From positions 80,132 to 144,131 of the forward strand of contig JAPPGH010000012.1 of assembly GCA_026914155.1 (NCBI GenBank): a DNA stretch of 64,000 bases, read 5' to 3'. The stretch comes from Candidatus Palauibacter rhopaloidicola (GTDB lineage Bacteria; Gemmatimonadota; Gemmatimonadetes; Palauibacterales; Palauibacteraceae). Below, piece after piece: positions 1 through 9,119 of the stretch. The notes below the pieces were generated by a model. It was not told the origin of the DNA. It searched no databases and worked only from the letters and a program-made list of their open reading frames with translations. Positions within the stretch are counted from its first letter, which is position 1. Each line of letters starts with the position of its first letter. Made by a program: the position numbers and the translations under genes.

Positions 1-1
1 C

Positions 2-85
2 CACAAGGGGAACCTCTTCTTCGCGGAGTACTTCAGCGGGCTGTGGGCGGTGAAGCTCCAGCCGCGCCAGGAACTCGTCCCGTAG
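2..85 (+). CDS. C-terminal end of an LVIVD-type protein (partial)
   Basis: The window opens inside a reading frame that runs to a TAG at 83-85. The 27 visible residues end in NLFFAEYFSGLWAVKLQP followed by a short tail. A closing strand of the form 'sGLWavkl' is what I know from the last repeat of secreted LVIVD-repeat, beta-propeller-like proteins, so this is probably the end of one. The next gene begins 14 bases later, so the two may be co-transcribed. Too little is visible to assign a function; the family call is inference from one motif. Confidence 0.45.
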   Translation, partial: HKGNLFFAEYFSGLWAVKLQPRQELVP

Positions 86-99
86 CCGGATCGAGCTCG

Positions 100-600
100 G
101 TGCGAGTATCCGCCCGGATCAACGGCGTGGCGTGGTCCGGGGAGGTGGAGCCGCGCCTCCTCCTGTCGGACTTTCTGCGCTCCGACGTCGGGCTCACCGG
201 CACGCATGTGGGATGCGAGCACGGGGTGTGCGGGGCGTGCACCGTGCAACTGGACGGGGAACCGGTGCGGGCCTGCCTCATGTTCGCGGTGCAGATCGAC
301 GGGCACGAGGTGACGACCGTCGAGGGGCTCGCCGCGGCGGCGCCCGGGGAGGCGATCTCCGTCGAACAGCTGCACCCGGTCCAGCGGGCGCTGCACGAAA
401 CGCACGGTCTGCAGTGCGGCTTCTGCACCCCCGGCATCTTGATGACGGCGGAGGCCTTCCTGCGCGAGAATCCGGCGCCTTCGCGGGGGGAGATCCGCGA
501 GGCCGTGTCCGGGCACCTGTGCCGCTGCACCGGCTACCACAACATCGTGGAGGGCGTCGCGCTCGCGGCCGAGCGCCTCGCGGCGGAGGGGGAACCGTGA
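100..600 (+). CDS. Molybdenum hydroxylase small (2Fe-2S) subunit, CoxS/XdhC-like
   Basis: Iron-sulfur subunit of a xanthine-dehydrogenase/CO-dehydrogenase-family enzyme, 166 residues, carrying electrons from the molybdenum centre to the FAD subunit. Eight cysteines form the two 2Fe-2S sites: C39, C44, C47 and C59 in the plant-ferredoxin-like N-terminal domain (CEHGVCGAC), then C106, C109, C141 and C143 in the all-alpha C-terminal domain (CGFC, CRC). The GTG at 100 is chosen because the domain starts there (RVSARING); a GTG at 43 would add 19 low-complexity residues overlapping the upstream gene. The stop overlaps the start of the large subunit by four bases. Family clear; substrate unknown. 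Confidence 0.93.
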   Translation: MRVSARINGVAWSGEVEPRLLLSDFLRSDVGLTGTHVGCEHGVCGACTVQLDGEPVRACLMFAVQIDGHEVTTVEGLAAAAPGEAISVEQLHPVQRALHETHGLQCGFCTPGILMTAEAFLRENPAPSRGEIREAVSGHLCRCTGYHNIVEGVALAAERLAAEGEP

Positions 601-2945
601 GCCGGGCGGGCGGGACGTGGGTCGGAGCGCGGGTGCCGCGCAACGAGGACGCGCGGCTGCTGACCGGCCGCGCGCAGTTCGTGGAGGACGTCGAGCCGCC
701 GGGCGCGCTGCACGTCGCCTTCGTGCGGAGCGACCTGCCGGCCGGCCGGCTGCGCGCCCTCGATGTGGCGAGCGCTCGGGCGCACCCCGGGGTCCACGCC
801 GTCTTCACGGCCGCCGATCTCGGCCCGCTCCTGCGGCCCGGCGCGGTGCTCGTCCCGCCGCCGCCGCTCGAAGGGTTGGTGTTCCACGCGCGTACGGCGC
901 TCCCCCTCGTCCGCGAGCGGATCCGGCATCAGGGCGAGGCGCTGGCGATGATCATCGCGGAGAGCCGCTACGTGGCCGAGGACGCGGCCCAACTCGTGGA
1001 GGCGGACATCGAGCCGCTCGATCCCGTCGTGGACCTCGGGCGGGCGCTCGATGAGGACGCGCCTCGCGTGCATGAAGACCTCCCGTCGAACCTCGCCGCG
1101 CACGTCCGGCAGGCGAAGGGGGACTACGCCGCCGCCCGCGCGCGGGCCGATCTCGTCCTGGAGCGGCGCTTCAGCTACGACCGGGGGATCGGGGGCGCGA
1201 TCGAGAACCGGGCCGTCGTGGCGGAGTGGGACGCGCGGGCCGACCGGCTGCAGGTATGGGACACGACGCAGGCCCCCATTCCCGTCCGCAACGTCGTGGC
1301 CGCCGCGCTCGGCCTGTCGGAGTCGCAGGTGCGCTTCATCGCCCCCTTCGTCGGCGGCGGCTTCGGTCCGAAGATCATGTTCTACGCGGAGGAGATCCTC
1401 ATCCCCTGGGCCTCGATCCGACTGGGCCGGCCCGTGAAGTGGGTCGAGGACCGGTACGAGAACTTCTTCGCCACCACCCAGGAGCGGGGGCAACTGCACG
1501 AGGCGGAGATCGCGGTCACGCGCGAGGGCCGGATCCTGGGCGTGCGCGACATCTTCCTCCACGACTCGGGGGCGTACGACCCCTACGGTCTCACGATCCC
1601 CATCAACAGCCAGTGCACGCTGCTCGGGCCCTACCGGGTGCCGAACTACGAGAGCGAGTTCCGGGTCGCCTTCACGAACAAGCCGATCGTCACGCCCGTG
1701 CGCGGCGCGGGCCGGCAGCACGGCGTTTTCGTCATGGAGCGCCTGCTCGACCTCGCGGCGCGCGGCCTCGGCATCGATCCGGTCGAGATCCGCCGCCGCA
1801 ACGTGATCGGTTCGGACGAGTTCCCCTACAACCACGAGGTCATGTACCAGGACTTCGCCCCGCTCCGGTACGACAGCGGGAGTTATGAGGAGTCGCTCGA
1901 AGAGGCCGTGCGTCTCGTCGGTTATGACGAGACGTTCCCGCGGGAACGCGAGCGGGCGCGGGCGGACGGACGCGTGGTCGGCGTCGGCGTCGTCAACTAC
2001 GTGGAGGGGACGGGGATCGGCCCCTACGAGGGCGCCCGGATCACGGTCGAGCCGAGCGGCACCGTCCGCCTCGCGACCGGCGTGGGCACCCAGGGCCAGG
2101 GGCACTTCACCTCCTTCGCGCAGATCGTGGCCGATGCCATCGGGGTGGCGCCGTCCGACGTGCGGGTGGTGACGGGCGACACGAGCGACTTCCATTGGGG
2201 GACGGGCACCTTCGCGAGCCGCGGGGCGGTCGTGGCCGGCAACGCGATCCACGCCGCGGCGCAGTCCGTGCGGAAGAAGATCCTGCGCCACGCCGCCGCC
2301 GCGCTCGAGGTCGATCCCGATGATCTCGAACTCGCCGACGGCGCCGCCCGCGTGCGGGGCGCCCCGGACCTGTCCGTCGACCTCGGCGCGCTCGCGGTGA
2401 GCGCCAACCCGCTGCGCGGGGCCGTTGAGCCGGGGACCGAGCCGGGGCTCGAGGCGACCTCCTACTTCGGCCCACCGTACGGGACGACCGCGAACGGGAC
2501 GCACGCCGTCGTCGTGGCGGTGGATGCCGAGACGGCGATGGTCGAGATCCTGCGCTACATCGTCGTGCACGACTGCGGGACGGTGATCAACCCGACCATC
2601 GTGGAAGGCCAGATCCATGGCGGCGTCGCGGCGGGGATCGGAAACGCCTTCTACGAGGAACTCGTGTTCGACGAGTTCGGGGGCACGAGCAACGCTTCGT
2701 TCATGGACTACCTGCTCCCGACCTCGACGGACGTCCCCCCGATCGAGACGGCCCACCTCGAGACGCCTTCGACGCTGAACCCGCTGGGGACGAAGGGAGT
2801 GGGGGAGGGCGGCGCGATCCCGGTCGCCGCCGCCTTCGCGCAGGCCGTCGAGGATGCGCTGGCCGACCTCGCCCCGGAACTGGAGATCCTCGACATCCCG
2901 CTGAGCCCCGGCCGCCTGTTCGAACTCCTCCGGGGGGCGTCGTGA
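597..2945 (+). CDS. Molybdenum hydroxylase large catalytic subunit, form II CoxL-like
   Basis: Molybdopterin-binding catalytic subunit, 782 residues, normal for the family. It hydroxylates its substrate with water-derived oxygen, usually a carbon next to nitrogen in a heterocycle, or an aldehyde. Visible motifs: VGGGFG near residue 253, VRGAGR at 368-373, and GVGEGG with the probable catalytic glutamate E737. The VRGAGR loop replaces the cysteine-containing AYxCSFR loop of true aerobic CO dehydrogenases, so this is the xanthine-dehydrogenase-like form II type and should not be called CO dehydrogenase. The GTG start at 597 overlaps the small-subunit stop (GTGA); a longer upstream frame is only the out-of-frame shadow of that subunit. 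Substrate not readable from sequence. Confidence 0.93.
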   Translation: MSRAGGTWVGARVPRNEDARLLTGRAQFVEDVEPPGALHVAFVRSDLPAGRLRALDVASARAHPGVHAVFTAADLGPLLRPGAVLVPPPPLEGLVFHARTALPLVRERIRHQGEALAMIIAESRYVAEDAAQLVEADIEPLDPVVDLGRALDEDAPRVHEDLPSNLAAHVRQAKGDYAAARARADLVLERRFSYDRGIGGAIENRAVVAEWDARADRLQVWDTTQAPIPVRNVVAAALGLSESQVRFIAPFVGGGFGPKIMFYAEEILIPWASIRLGRPVKWVEDRYENFFATTQERGQLHEAEIAVTREGRILGVRDIFLHDSGAYDPYGLTIPINSQCTLLGPYRVPNYESEFRVAFTNKPIVTPVRGAGRQHGVFVMERLLDLAARGLGIDPVEIRRRNVIGSDEFPYNHEVMYQDFAPLRYDSGSYEESLEEAVRLVGYDETFPRERERARADGRVVGVGVVNYVEGTGIGPYEGARITVEPSGTVRLATGVGTQGQGHFTSFAQIVADAIGVAPSDVRVVTGDTSDFHWGTGTFASRGAVVAGNAIHAAAQSVRKKILRHAAAALEVDPDDLELADGAARVRGAPDLSVDLGALAVSANPLRGAVEPGTEPGLEATSYFGPPYGTTANGTHAVVVAVDAETAMVEILRYIVVHDCGTVINPTIVEGQIHGGVAAGIGNAFYEELVFDEFGGTSNASFMDYLLPTSTDVPPIETAHLETPSTLNPLGTKGVGEGGAIPVAAAFAQAVEDALADLAPELEILDIPLSPGRLFELLRGAS

Positions 2946-3838
2946 AGCCGCCGCCCTTCGAGTACGTGGCGGCGGCCGACCTGGACGAAGCGCTGGAGGC
3001 GCTCGCGGATGCGTCCGTCGAGACACGACCGCTCGCGGGCGGACAGAGCCTCGTCCCGATGCTCAACTTCCGTCTCGCGGCGCCGGAACGTCTCGTGGAC
3101 CTGAACGGGATCGAGGAGTTGGCGGGCGTCGAGGAGATGGGGGACGGAGGGCTGCGTCTCGGCGCCATGGTCCGGCATCGCCAACTGGAGTGCGATCCGC
3201 TCATCGCGCGGCGGGCCCCACTCCTCGCGGAGGCGGCGCCCTTCATCGCGCACCCCCAGATCCGCTCGCGGGGCACGGTGGGAGGCTCCGTGGCGCACGC
3301 CGATCCCGCCGCGGAACTGCCCGCCGTCCTCCTCACGCTCGGGGCGCGGGTCCGGATCGCCCGCCGCTCGCGGGAAGGAGAGCCCGGCTCCCGGGTGGAG
3401 CGGACCCTGGATCTGGACGGTTTCTTCGTCGGCCCCTTCTTCTCCGTGCTGGAACCCGATGAACTCCTCACGGCCATCGAGGTGCCCCCGCCCGCCCCGG
3501 GGGAGGGGACGGCCTTCGACGAGGTGGCCCGGCGCCGGGGCGACTACGCCCTCGCCGGCGTGGCGGCGCGCGTGCGCCTGGACTCCCGCGGGGTCTGCGC
3601 CGCCGCCGCCATCTCGCTTGTGAACGGCGGGGCCACCCCCTGCCTGATGAGCGAGGCCGCGCGCACGCTCGTCGGCGCGGAGCCTACGCCGAGAACGGTC
3701 GCAGCCGCGGCGGCCGCATGCGCGGAGACCGCCGAACCCGCCGCCGACATGCACGCGAACGAGACGTACCGCCGGCACCTGGTCCGCACCCTGACCGCCC
3801 GGGTGGTGTCGCTCGCGGCGGCTCGCGCCCGGACTTGA
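2942..3838 (+). CDS. Molybdenum hydroxylase FAD-binding medium subunit, CoxM-like
   Basis: FAD subunit that passes electrons to the final acceptor, 298 residues. AGGQSLVPMLNFRLA near residues 36-50 and the FAD-binding segment RGTVGGSVAHADPAAELPA near 110-128 are the two hallmark motifs of CoxM/XdhB proteins. The GTG start overlaps the large-subunit stop by four bases, completing a small-large-medium operon; CO dehydrogenase operons are usually ordered medium-small-large. Its stop in turn overlaps the probable start of the ligase downstream, so all four genes are probably translationally coupled and serve one pathway. Confidence 0.93.
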   Translation: MKPPPFEYVAAADLDEALEALADASVETRPLAGGQSLVPMLNFRLAAPERLVDLNGIEELAGVEEMGDGGLRLGAMVRHRQLECDPLIARRAPLLAEAAPFIAHPQIRSRGTVGGSVAHADPAAELPAVLLTLGARVRIARRSREGEPGSRVERTLDLDGFFVGPFFSVLEPDELLTAIEVPPPAPGEGTAFDEVARRRGDYALAGVAARVRLDSRGVCAAAAISLVNGGATPCLMSEAARTLVGAEPTPRTVAAAAAACAETAEPAADMHANETYRRHLVRTLTARVVSLAAARART

Positions 3839-5403
3839 CCGGCCCCGCGCTCTTCCGCCCGCCCCCGGAGTGGTCGGACCGCGTCGCCGTGCTCGCGGAT
3901 GGCGCGTCCCGCACGTACGGCGAACTCGACGCGCAATCGCGGCTGTGGGCCCGACATCTCCTTGCCGGAGCCGGCGCCGCCGATCTGGACGGGGCCCGGG
4001 TCGGGTTCCTCATGGCGCCGGGCTTCGAGTACGTCGTCACCGAGTGGGCGATCTGGCGCGCCGGCGGGATCGCGGTCCCGTTATGTCCGGACCATCCGGC
4101 GCGCGAGATCGAATACGTGATCGACGATGCGGACTGCGCCGCGCTCATCGGGGCCGGAGAGACGGGACGTCGGGTCGACGGCCCGGCGCGGGAGCGCGGC
4201 ATCCCGTTTCACGACGCCGGCGACGCGAAAGCGGGCTCCTCGGCGTCCGACGTGCCCGACCCGGACTCGCTGCCCTCGATCGGGGCGGATCGACCCGCGA
4301 TGATCCTCTACACCAGCGGCACGACGGGGCGCCCCAAGGGCGTTGTGACGACGCACGCCCAGATCGAGGCGCACATGCGGTCGCTGCTCGACGCGTGGAG
4401 ATGGGAGCGCGACGACCGCATCCTCCACGTCCTTCCCCTCCACCACACGCACGGCGTGGTCAACGCGCTCTGCTGTCCGCTCCGAGCGGGGGCCGCTGTG
4501 GAGTTCGGCGGGTCGTTCGATCCGTCGGCCGCCTGGGAGCGACTCGCCTCGGGCGACATCAGCGTGTTCATGGCCGTGCCGACGATCTACGCCAAGCTGC
4601 TGCGCGCCTGGGATGCCGCGGACCGCGCCACGCAGGAGCGGTGGTCGCGGGGCGTGCGGCCGCTACGGCTCATGGTGTCGGGGTCGGCGGCCCTCCCGGT
4701 GCGCGCGTTCGAGCGCTGGGAGGAGATCACCGGGCACCGTCTCCTCGAGCGCTACGGCATGACGGAGATCGGCATGGGGCTCTCGAATCCGTACGACGGC
4801 GAGCGGCGTCCGGGCACCGTGGGCCAGCCTCTCCCCGGCGTAGGCCTGCGTCTCGTGCGCCCGGCCACGGGGCGCGTGCTCGCGGAGGGCATGGAAGTCT
4901 TGGCGCCGGGAGTGTCGGGCGAAATCCGGATTCGCGGCCCCATGGTGTTCTCCGAGTACTGGCGGCGTCCGGAAGAGACGGCGGCCGCCTTCGTGGACGG
5001 GTGGTTCCTGACCGGAGACGAGGCGGTCCTCGAGGACGGCTACTACCGCCTCCTGGGGCGCCGCTCCGTCGACATCCTCAAGAGCGGCGGCTACAAGATC
5101 TCGGCGGTCGAGATCGAGGAACTGCTGCGCACGCACCCGCATGTGAGGGACTGCGCCGTGGTCGGAATCCCGGACGAGGACTGGGGCGAGCGGATCGCCG
5201 CCGCGGTCGTCCCCGAGCCCGGCCCGGCGCCGGGGCCCGCCTCCCTCCCCGAGCGGCTGGATCCGTGGGTCCGGGAGCGGCTCGCGCGCTACAAGGTGCC
5301 GCGCGCCTGGCTCTGCGTCGCAGACCTGCCGCGGAACGCGATGGGCAAGGTGCAAAAGCCCGCCGTGCAGGCGCTCTTCGACGCCCCGGCCGAATCGTCG
5401 TGA
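3835..5403 (+). CDS. Malonyl-CoA synthetase-like acyl-CoA ligase (MatB/ACSF3 type)
   Basis: ATP-dependent acyl-CoA ligase of the ANL superfamily, about 522 residues. It shows the AMP-binding loop YTSGTTGRPKGVV, the acceptor region TGHRLLERYGMTEIGM followed by SNPYDGERRPGTVG, a C-terminal hinge (LKSGGYKISAVEIEE) and the lysine segment NAMGKVQKP. The 'LERYGMTE...SNPY.G.R..GTVG' stretch is characteristic of MatB and human ACSF3, which activate malonate or methylmalonate. The TTG at 3835, in a TTGA overlap with the CoxM stop, is the best start; further upstream extension is proline/arginine-rich frame-shadow sequence. Coupling to the hydroxylase suggests it activates a dicarboxylic product. Family confident, malonate specificity likely. 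Confidence 0.86.
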   Translation: MTGPALFRPPPEWSDRVAVLADGASRTYGELDAQSRLWARHLLAGAGAADLDGARVGFLMAPGFEYVVTEWAIWRAGGIAVPLCPDHPAREIEYVIDDADCAALIGAGETGRRVDGPARERGIPFHDAGDAKAGSSASDVPDPDSLPSIGADRPAMILYTSGTTGRPKGVVTTHAQIEAHMRSLLDAWRWERDDRILHVLPLHHTHGVVNALCCPLRAGAAVEFGGSFDPSAAWERLASGDISVFMAVPTIYAKLLRAWDAADRATQERWSRGVRPLRLMVSGSAALPVRAFERWEEITGHRLLERYGMTEIGMGLSNPYDGERRPGTVGQPLPGVGLRLVRPATGRVLAEGMEVLAPGVSGEIRIRGPMVFSEYWRRPEETAAAFVDGWFLTGDEAVLEDGYYRLLGRRSVDILKSGGYKISAVEIEELLRTHPHVRDCAVVGIPDEDWGERIAAAVVPEPGPAPGPASLPERLDPWVRERLARYKVPRAWLCVADLPRNAMGKVQKPAVQALFDAPAESS

Positions 5404-5560
5404 CCCCGGCGGCCCACGACAATGCCCCGCGTCCGCGCCCGGCGAACGCAGCGGGGCTCGTGCCGCCAGCCGCCGGCATTGCGTTCCCCGAGCAGATGCG
5501 GGAGCGTACGGCCGTTGGTTCTTGCCGCCTCAACATCGAACCGAGTGGAGCCGATCGCTC

Positions 5561-6349
5561 ATGAAACTCTACGATCTCTCGCAGCCCCTGAACCAGGACT
5601 GCTTCTTCTGGCCGTACTACCCCCCGTTCGAGGTCAAGTACATCAAGCGCAAGGTCGAGCACGGGGTGAACGCGCAGTACATCCAGACCTCGAACCACAT
5701 GGGCACCCACCTCGACGCGCCGCGCCACTTCGTGACCAACGGCATGTCGATCGACGAGATCCCCCTGGAGTGGCTGTACGGGGACGGTGTCATCGTCGAC
5801 CTGCGCGACGAGATGGGCGACCTCGCCGTGTACACGCCCGAGATGATCGAATCGCGGGTGGAGATCCGCGATGGAGACCTCCTGATCCTGCACACGGGGT
5901 GGGAGCGCTTCGCGCAGTTCGGCGCCGACGCGAACGAGGAGCGCTACGTCCATACGCACCCCGGCGCGCACCCCGACATGGTGCAGTGGCTCATCGACCG
6001 GAAGATCAAGGTCTGGGGCGTGGACGTGATCTCCACCGATCATCCCATGAACCTCCCCATCGGGAGATTCCTCGGGAAGGGTACGTTCGGACACTGCGAC
6101 CGGGTGCGGGCGATGGCGGAAAAAGTGTTCGGCGGGGCCGAGGCCGTAGAGGAACTGTTTCCCGAGGAGCACTACCAGCTCACGCACAATGCGCTCTTCC
6201 CGCACAACTGCATGCACATAGAGAACCTCGGCGGCCGGATCGCCGAGCCGGAACTGCAGAACCGGCGGCTCACCATCGGGTGCTTCCCGTGGAAGTTCAA
6301 GGGCGGGGAAGCCGCCTTCTGCCGCGTGGTGGCGTTCCTGGATGAGTAG
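5561..6349 (+). CDS. Cyclase-family hydrolase (kynurenine formamidase-like)
   Basis: 262-residue member of the metal-dependent 'cyclase' family that includes KynB kynurenine formamidase and isatin hydrolase; known members hydrolyse formamides or open cyclic amides. The metal-binding motif NHMGTHLDAPRHF (HxGTHxDxPxH) is present near residue 45 and a second conserved part, WGVDVISTDHP, near 150. The ATG at 5561 follows a GTGGAG ribosome-binding site at 5545-5550 and begins the conserved LYDLSQPL strand. It lies 157 bases after the ligase, so it may have its own promoter. No tryptophan genes are nearby, so kynurenine is not implied; ring opening of the hydroxylase product is a plausible role. 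Confidence 0.85.
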   Translation: MKLYDLSQPLNQDCFFWPYYPPFEVKYIKRKVEHGVNAQYIQTSNHMGTHLDAPRHFVTNGMSIDEIPLEWLYGDGVIVDLRDEMGDLAVYTPEMIESRVEIRDGDLLILHTGWERFAQFGADANEERYVHTHPGAHPDMVQWLIDRKIKVWGVDVISTDHPMNLPIGRFLGKGTFGHCDRVRAMAEKVFGGAEAVEELFPEEHYQLTHNALFPHNCMHIENLGGRIAEPELQNRRLTIGCFPWKFKGGEAAFCRVVAFLDE

Positions 6350-6431
6350 TCGAGGAATAGTCGAGAATCGACGGTCGGGCGAAAATGAGTGCCCGACGCG
6401 TCTTCAGACGGATCAGACGGAGAGGTGGAAC

Positions 6432-7592
6432 ATGACGATCGCCAGCCGTGCGCGAAGAAACGCATTGCCGCTGCTGTCGCTCCTTCTGTCGTTCGGTTTC
6501 CTGTCGCAGGCCGCGGCCCCGCTCGGGGCGCAGAGCTTCTCGCGGGAGGGACTGCTCGACTACATGGAGCAGATCCGCAACGACAACGACCTTCCCGGGC
6601 TGTCCGTCGCGGTGGCGGTGGACGGGGAGATCGTCTTCTCAGAAGGCGTGGGCGTCGCCGAACTGGACAACCGCACCCCCGCCACCGGCCGAACGGTCCA
6701 CAACGTGGGATCGGTGTCGAAGGTGCTGGCCGTCGTCGGCCTCATGCAGCTCGTCGAGCAGGGGAAGGTGGATCTCGACGCGACGCTCCAGACGTACATG
6801 CCCTGGTATCCCGAGCGGGAGTTCCCGATCACGGTGCGCCACATCCTCACGCACACCTCCGGAATCCGGCACTACGACGGGGTCGAATTCGGCCCCCACG
6901 ACCTGCTCCGCTTGCGGCACTACGACACCTTCGAGGAGGCGACGGAGCTGTGGCGCGACGACCCCCTCGCCTACGACACGGACTCCGGCTGGATGTACTC
7001 CTCGCACGCGCACAACCTCCAGCACGGGATCGTCGAGGCGGCGTCGGGAGTGGACTACGAGGAATACCTCAAGCGCTACGTGTGGGAGCCGGCGGGGATG
7101 TTCGCCACCCAGTTCGACGTCCCGTCGCGGGTCGTGCAGAACCGCGGCCGCGGCTACGTCCGGGGCGAATCCGGCCGCTTCATCAACGCCCCGCCGGAGG
7201 ACCCGAGCTACAAGTACGCCGGCGGCGGCATCATCTCCAACGTGGAAGACCTCGTCCGCTTCGCGATCGCGATCAACGACGGGCGCCTGCTCGCTCCGGA
7301 GACGGTGGCGGAGATGCACCGGCCGCAGCTGGAGCCGGGGATTCGGGAGATCGACCCGTCGTCACCGGATGGACTCGGCGATCCGATCGCGCACGAGCAG
7401 GCGCTGGCATGGTTCATACGAACGGACCCGAAGGGACGTCGCTATCCGAGCCATACGGGCACGGTGAAGGGTACGCGGTCCTTCCTCGCGAACTTCGACG
7501 ACTACGGCGTGGTGGTGGGGCTGCAGACGAACGCGCTCCCCTTCGACTCGGCGAGGTACGGCGAGGCGATCGCCCAGATGTTCCTGCCGTAG
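6432..7592 (+). CDS. Secreted serine hydrolase, beta-lactamase/CubicO family
   Basis: 386-residue penicillin-binding-protein-like hydrolase. Residues 1-30 form a signal peptide (basic RARR, then LLSLLLSFGFLSQ, probable cleavage after GAQ), so it acts outside the cytoplasm. The active-site SxxK motif is SVSK, within NVGSVSKVLAV. A YSS tyrosine motif stands in YSSHAHNL, and a C-terminal HTG triad replaces KTG, as is common for class C and esterase-like members. The ATG at 6432 follows GAGAGGTGGAA. Substrates in this family include esters, D-amino-acid peptides and amides, so the exact reaction is open. It sits in the catabolic run, 82 bases after the cyclase. Confidence 0.85.
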   Translation: MTIASRARRNALPLLSLLLSFGFLSQAAAPLGAQSFSREGLLDYMEQIRNDNDLPGLSVAVAVDGEIVFSEGVGVAELDNRTPATGRTVHNVGSVSKVLAVVGLMQLVEQGKVDLDATLQTYMPWYPEREFPITVRHILTHTSGIRHYDGVEFGPHDLLRLRHYDTFEEATELWRDDPLAYDTDSGWMYSSHAHNLQHGIVEAASGVDYEEYLKRYVWEPAGMFATQFDVPSRVVQNRGRGYVRGESGRFINAPPEDPSYKYAGGGIISNVEDLVRFAIAINDGRLLAPETVAEMHRPQLEPGIREIDPSSPDGLGDPIAHEQALAWFIRTDPKGRRYPSHTGTVKGTRSFLANFDDYGVVVGLQTNALPFDSARYGEAIAQMFLP

Positions 7593-7614
7593 GGACCGGA
7601 GAGACTCGCCCACC

Positions 7615-9024
7615 GTGCTCGAACGCCGCGATCCGGCGCTGCTCCCGGCGCGCGAGCAGGCCCGGCGCATCCGGGCGGGGGCGCTGAGCGCGGCCGACCT
7701 CCTCCGGGCCTGCCTGGCCCGCGTCGAACGTCACAACGCCGAGCTCAACGCGGTCGTCACCCTGAACCCGGCCGCGGAGGTGGAGGCGGCCGCGGTCGAC
7801 GCCTCCCTCGGGGCCGGCGAGGATCCGGGACCCCTCGCCGGGCTCGTCGTCGGCATCAAGGACGTGACCGAGACGGCGGGCCTCCGCACGACGTACGGCT
7901 CGCCGCTGTTCGCCGACCACGTGCCCGGAGAGGATGCGCTCGTCGTGCGTCGCCTGCGCGAGGCCGGCGCGGTGATCCTCGGTAAGACGAATACGCCGGA
8001 GTTCGCGGCGGGCGGCAACACGTGGAACGAAGTGTTCGGCGTGACCAGGAACCCGTGGAATCCCGCCCTCAGCGCGGGAGGGTCCACCGGAGGCGGCGCG
8101 GTCGCCCTCGCGACGGGGATGATCTCGCTCGCGCAGGGCACCGATCTCGGCGGCTCGCTGCGGATCCCGGCCTCGTTCTGCGGAATCGCCGGGCTTCGCC
8201 CCACGCCGGGCCTCGTCCCGACGGTGCCGGCCGCCTACCTGTGGGACGATCTGCAGGCGACCGGCCTGATGGCGCGCGATCCGGAGGACGTCGCCTTCGG
8301 GCTCCGCGCGATCTCGGGGCCCGATCCGGCCTCGCCCGTGTGCGCTCCCGAGCCGCGCTGGGCGGAACCCGGTGCCGCGGATCTCGCCGGAGCCCGCTGG
8401 GCCTGGTGCGGCGACGTCGCGCGCATCGGTATCGACGGCGGCGTGGAGGCGGCGTGCCGCGAGGCGCTGGCGTCGCTTCGGTCGGCGGGCGCGCGCGTCG
8501 ATGAGGTGGATCTTGACCTCTCCTGGGCGTGGGACGCGTTCCTCGCCCTCCGCGGGCACTGGTTCGTGTCGCATTTCGAGGCCGAACTTCACCGGGTCGA
8601 CGCCTTCGGACCCAACGTGTCGGCCAACCTCCGCTCCGGACTGGCCCTGACCCCGGCCGAGCTCGGGGCGGCGGAGAACGCGCGCCGCCGGGTGAGGGAA
8701 GCGCTTCTCGTCCTCCTCGAACGGTACGACGCGCTCCTGACGCCGTGCATGGCGATCCCGCCCTTCCCGGCGAAGCAGAACTACCCGGAGACGGTCGGGG
8801 GACGGCCAATGGAGACGTACGTGGACTGGATCGCCCCCACCTTTCTGCTCTCGATGCCCGGTCTGCCCGTGGCCTGCGTCCCGGCCGGGTTGGATGCCGC
8901 GGGGTTGCCGGTCGGGCTGCAGGTCGTCGGCCCTCCGCGCGGGGAGGGGCAGGCGCTCGCGATCGGGTCCGCGATTGGCAGGGCACGGCCGGTCGGCCCT
9001 CCGCCCATGGTCGCCGACGACTGA
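7615..9024 (+). CDS. Amidase signature family hydrolase
   Basis: 469-residue amidase-signature enzyme that hydrolyses amide bonds with a Ser-cisSer-Lys triad. The lysine is in VGIKDVTET, the cis-serine in the glycine-rich loop SAGGSTGGGAVALATG, and the nucleophilic serine in GTDLGGSLRIPASFCG, so the triad is intact although the loop is GGST rather than GGSS. No GatB or GatC is adjacent and the protein lacks GatA-like context, so it is more likely catabolic than the tRNA amidotransferase subunit. The GTG start lies 22 bases after the serine hydrolase. The family covers ureides, aliphatic amides and nitrogen-ring products; its substrate here is inferred only from neighbours. Confidence 0.87.
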   Translation: MLERRDPALLPAREQARRIRAGALSAADLLRACLARVERHNAELNAVVTLNPAAEVEAAAVDASLGAGEDPGPLAGLVVGIKDVTETAGLRTTYGSPLFADHVPGEDALVVRRLREAGAVILGKTNTPEFAAGGNTWNEVFGVTRNPWNPALSAGGSTGGGAVALATGMISLAQGTDLGGSLRIPASFCGIAGLRPTPGLVPTVPAAYLWDDLQATGLMARDPEDVAFGLRAISGPDPASPVCAPEPRWAEPGAADLAGARWAWCGDVARIGIDGGVEAACREALASLRSAGARVDEVDLDLSWAWDAFLALRGHWFVSHFEAELHRVDAFGPNVSANLRSGLALTPAELGAAENARRRVREALLVLLERYDALLTPCMAIPPFPAKQNYPETVGGRPMETYVDWIAPTFLLSMPGLPVACVPAGLDAAGLPVGLQVVGPPRGEGQALAIGSAIGRARPVGPPPMVADD

Positions 9025-9119
9025 AGCGGGCGGCGAGACGTTTCCGCGGGAACGTTCCACGCTAGATTCCACGCTCGCGGCTGCCGCCGACCACACCCCG
9101 AACCCCCCGAGAGCCGACC

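Noticed and set aside
597..2945. Aerobic carbon monoxide dehydrogenase
   Set aside because: The active-site loop reads VRGAGR, not the cysteine-containing AYxCSFR of form I enzymes, so CO oxidation is not supported.
534..3026. An 830-codon open frame on the minus strand across the hydroxylase genes
   Set aside because: It has arginine/proline-rich low-complexity composition and lies opposite genes with clear family motifs; it is a GC-rich antisense shadow. The same holds for long antisense frames at 7414-9132, 9907-12261, 12809-15304, 29828-32212 and plus-strand 50004-51491.
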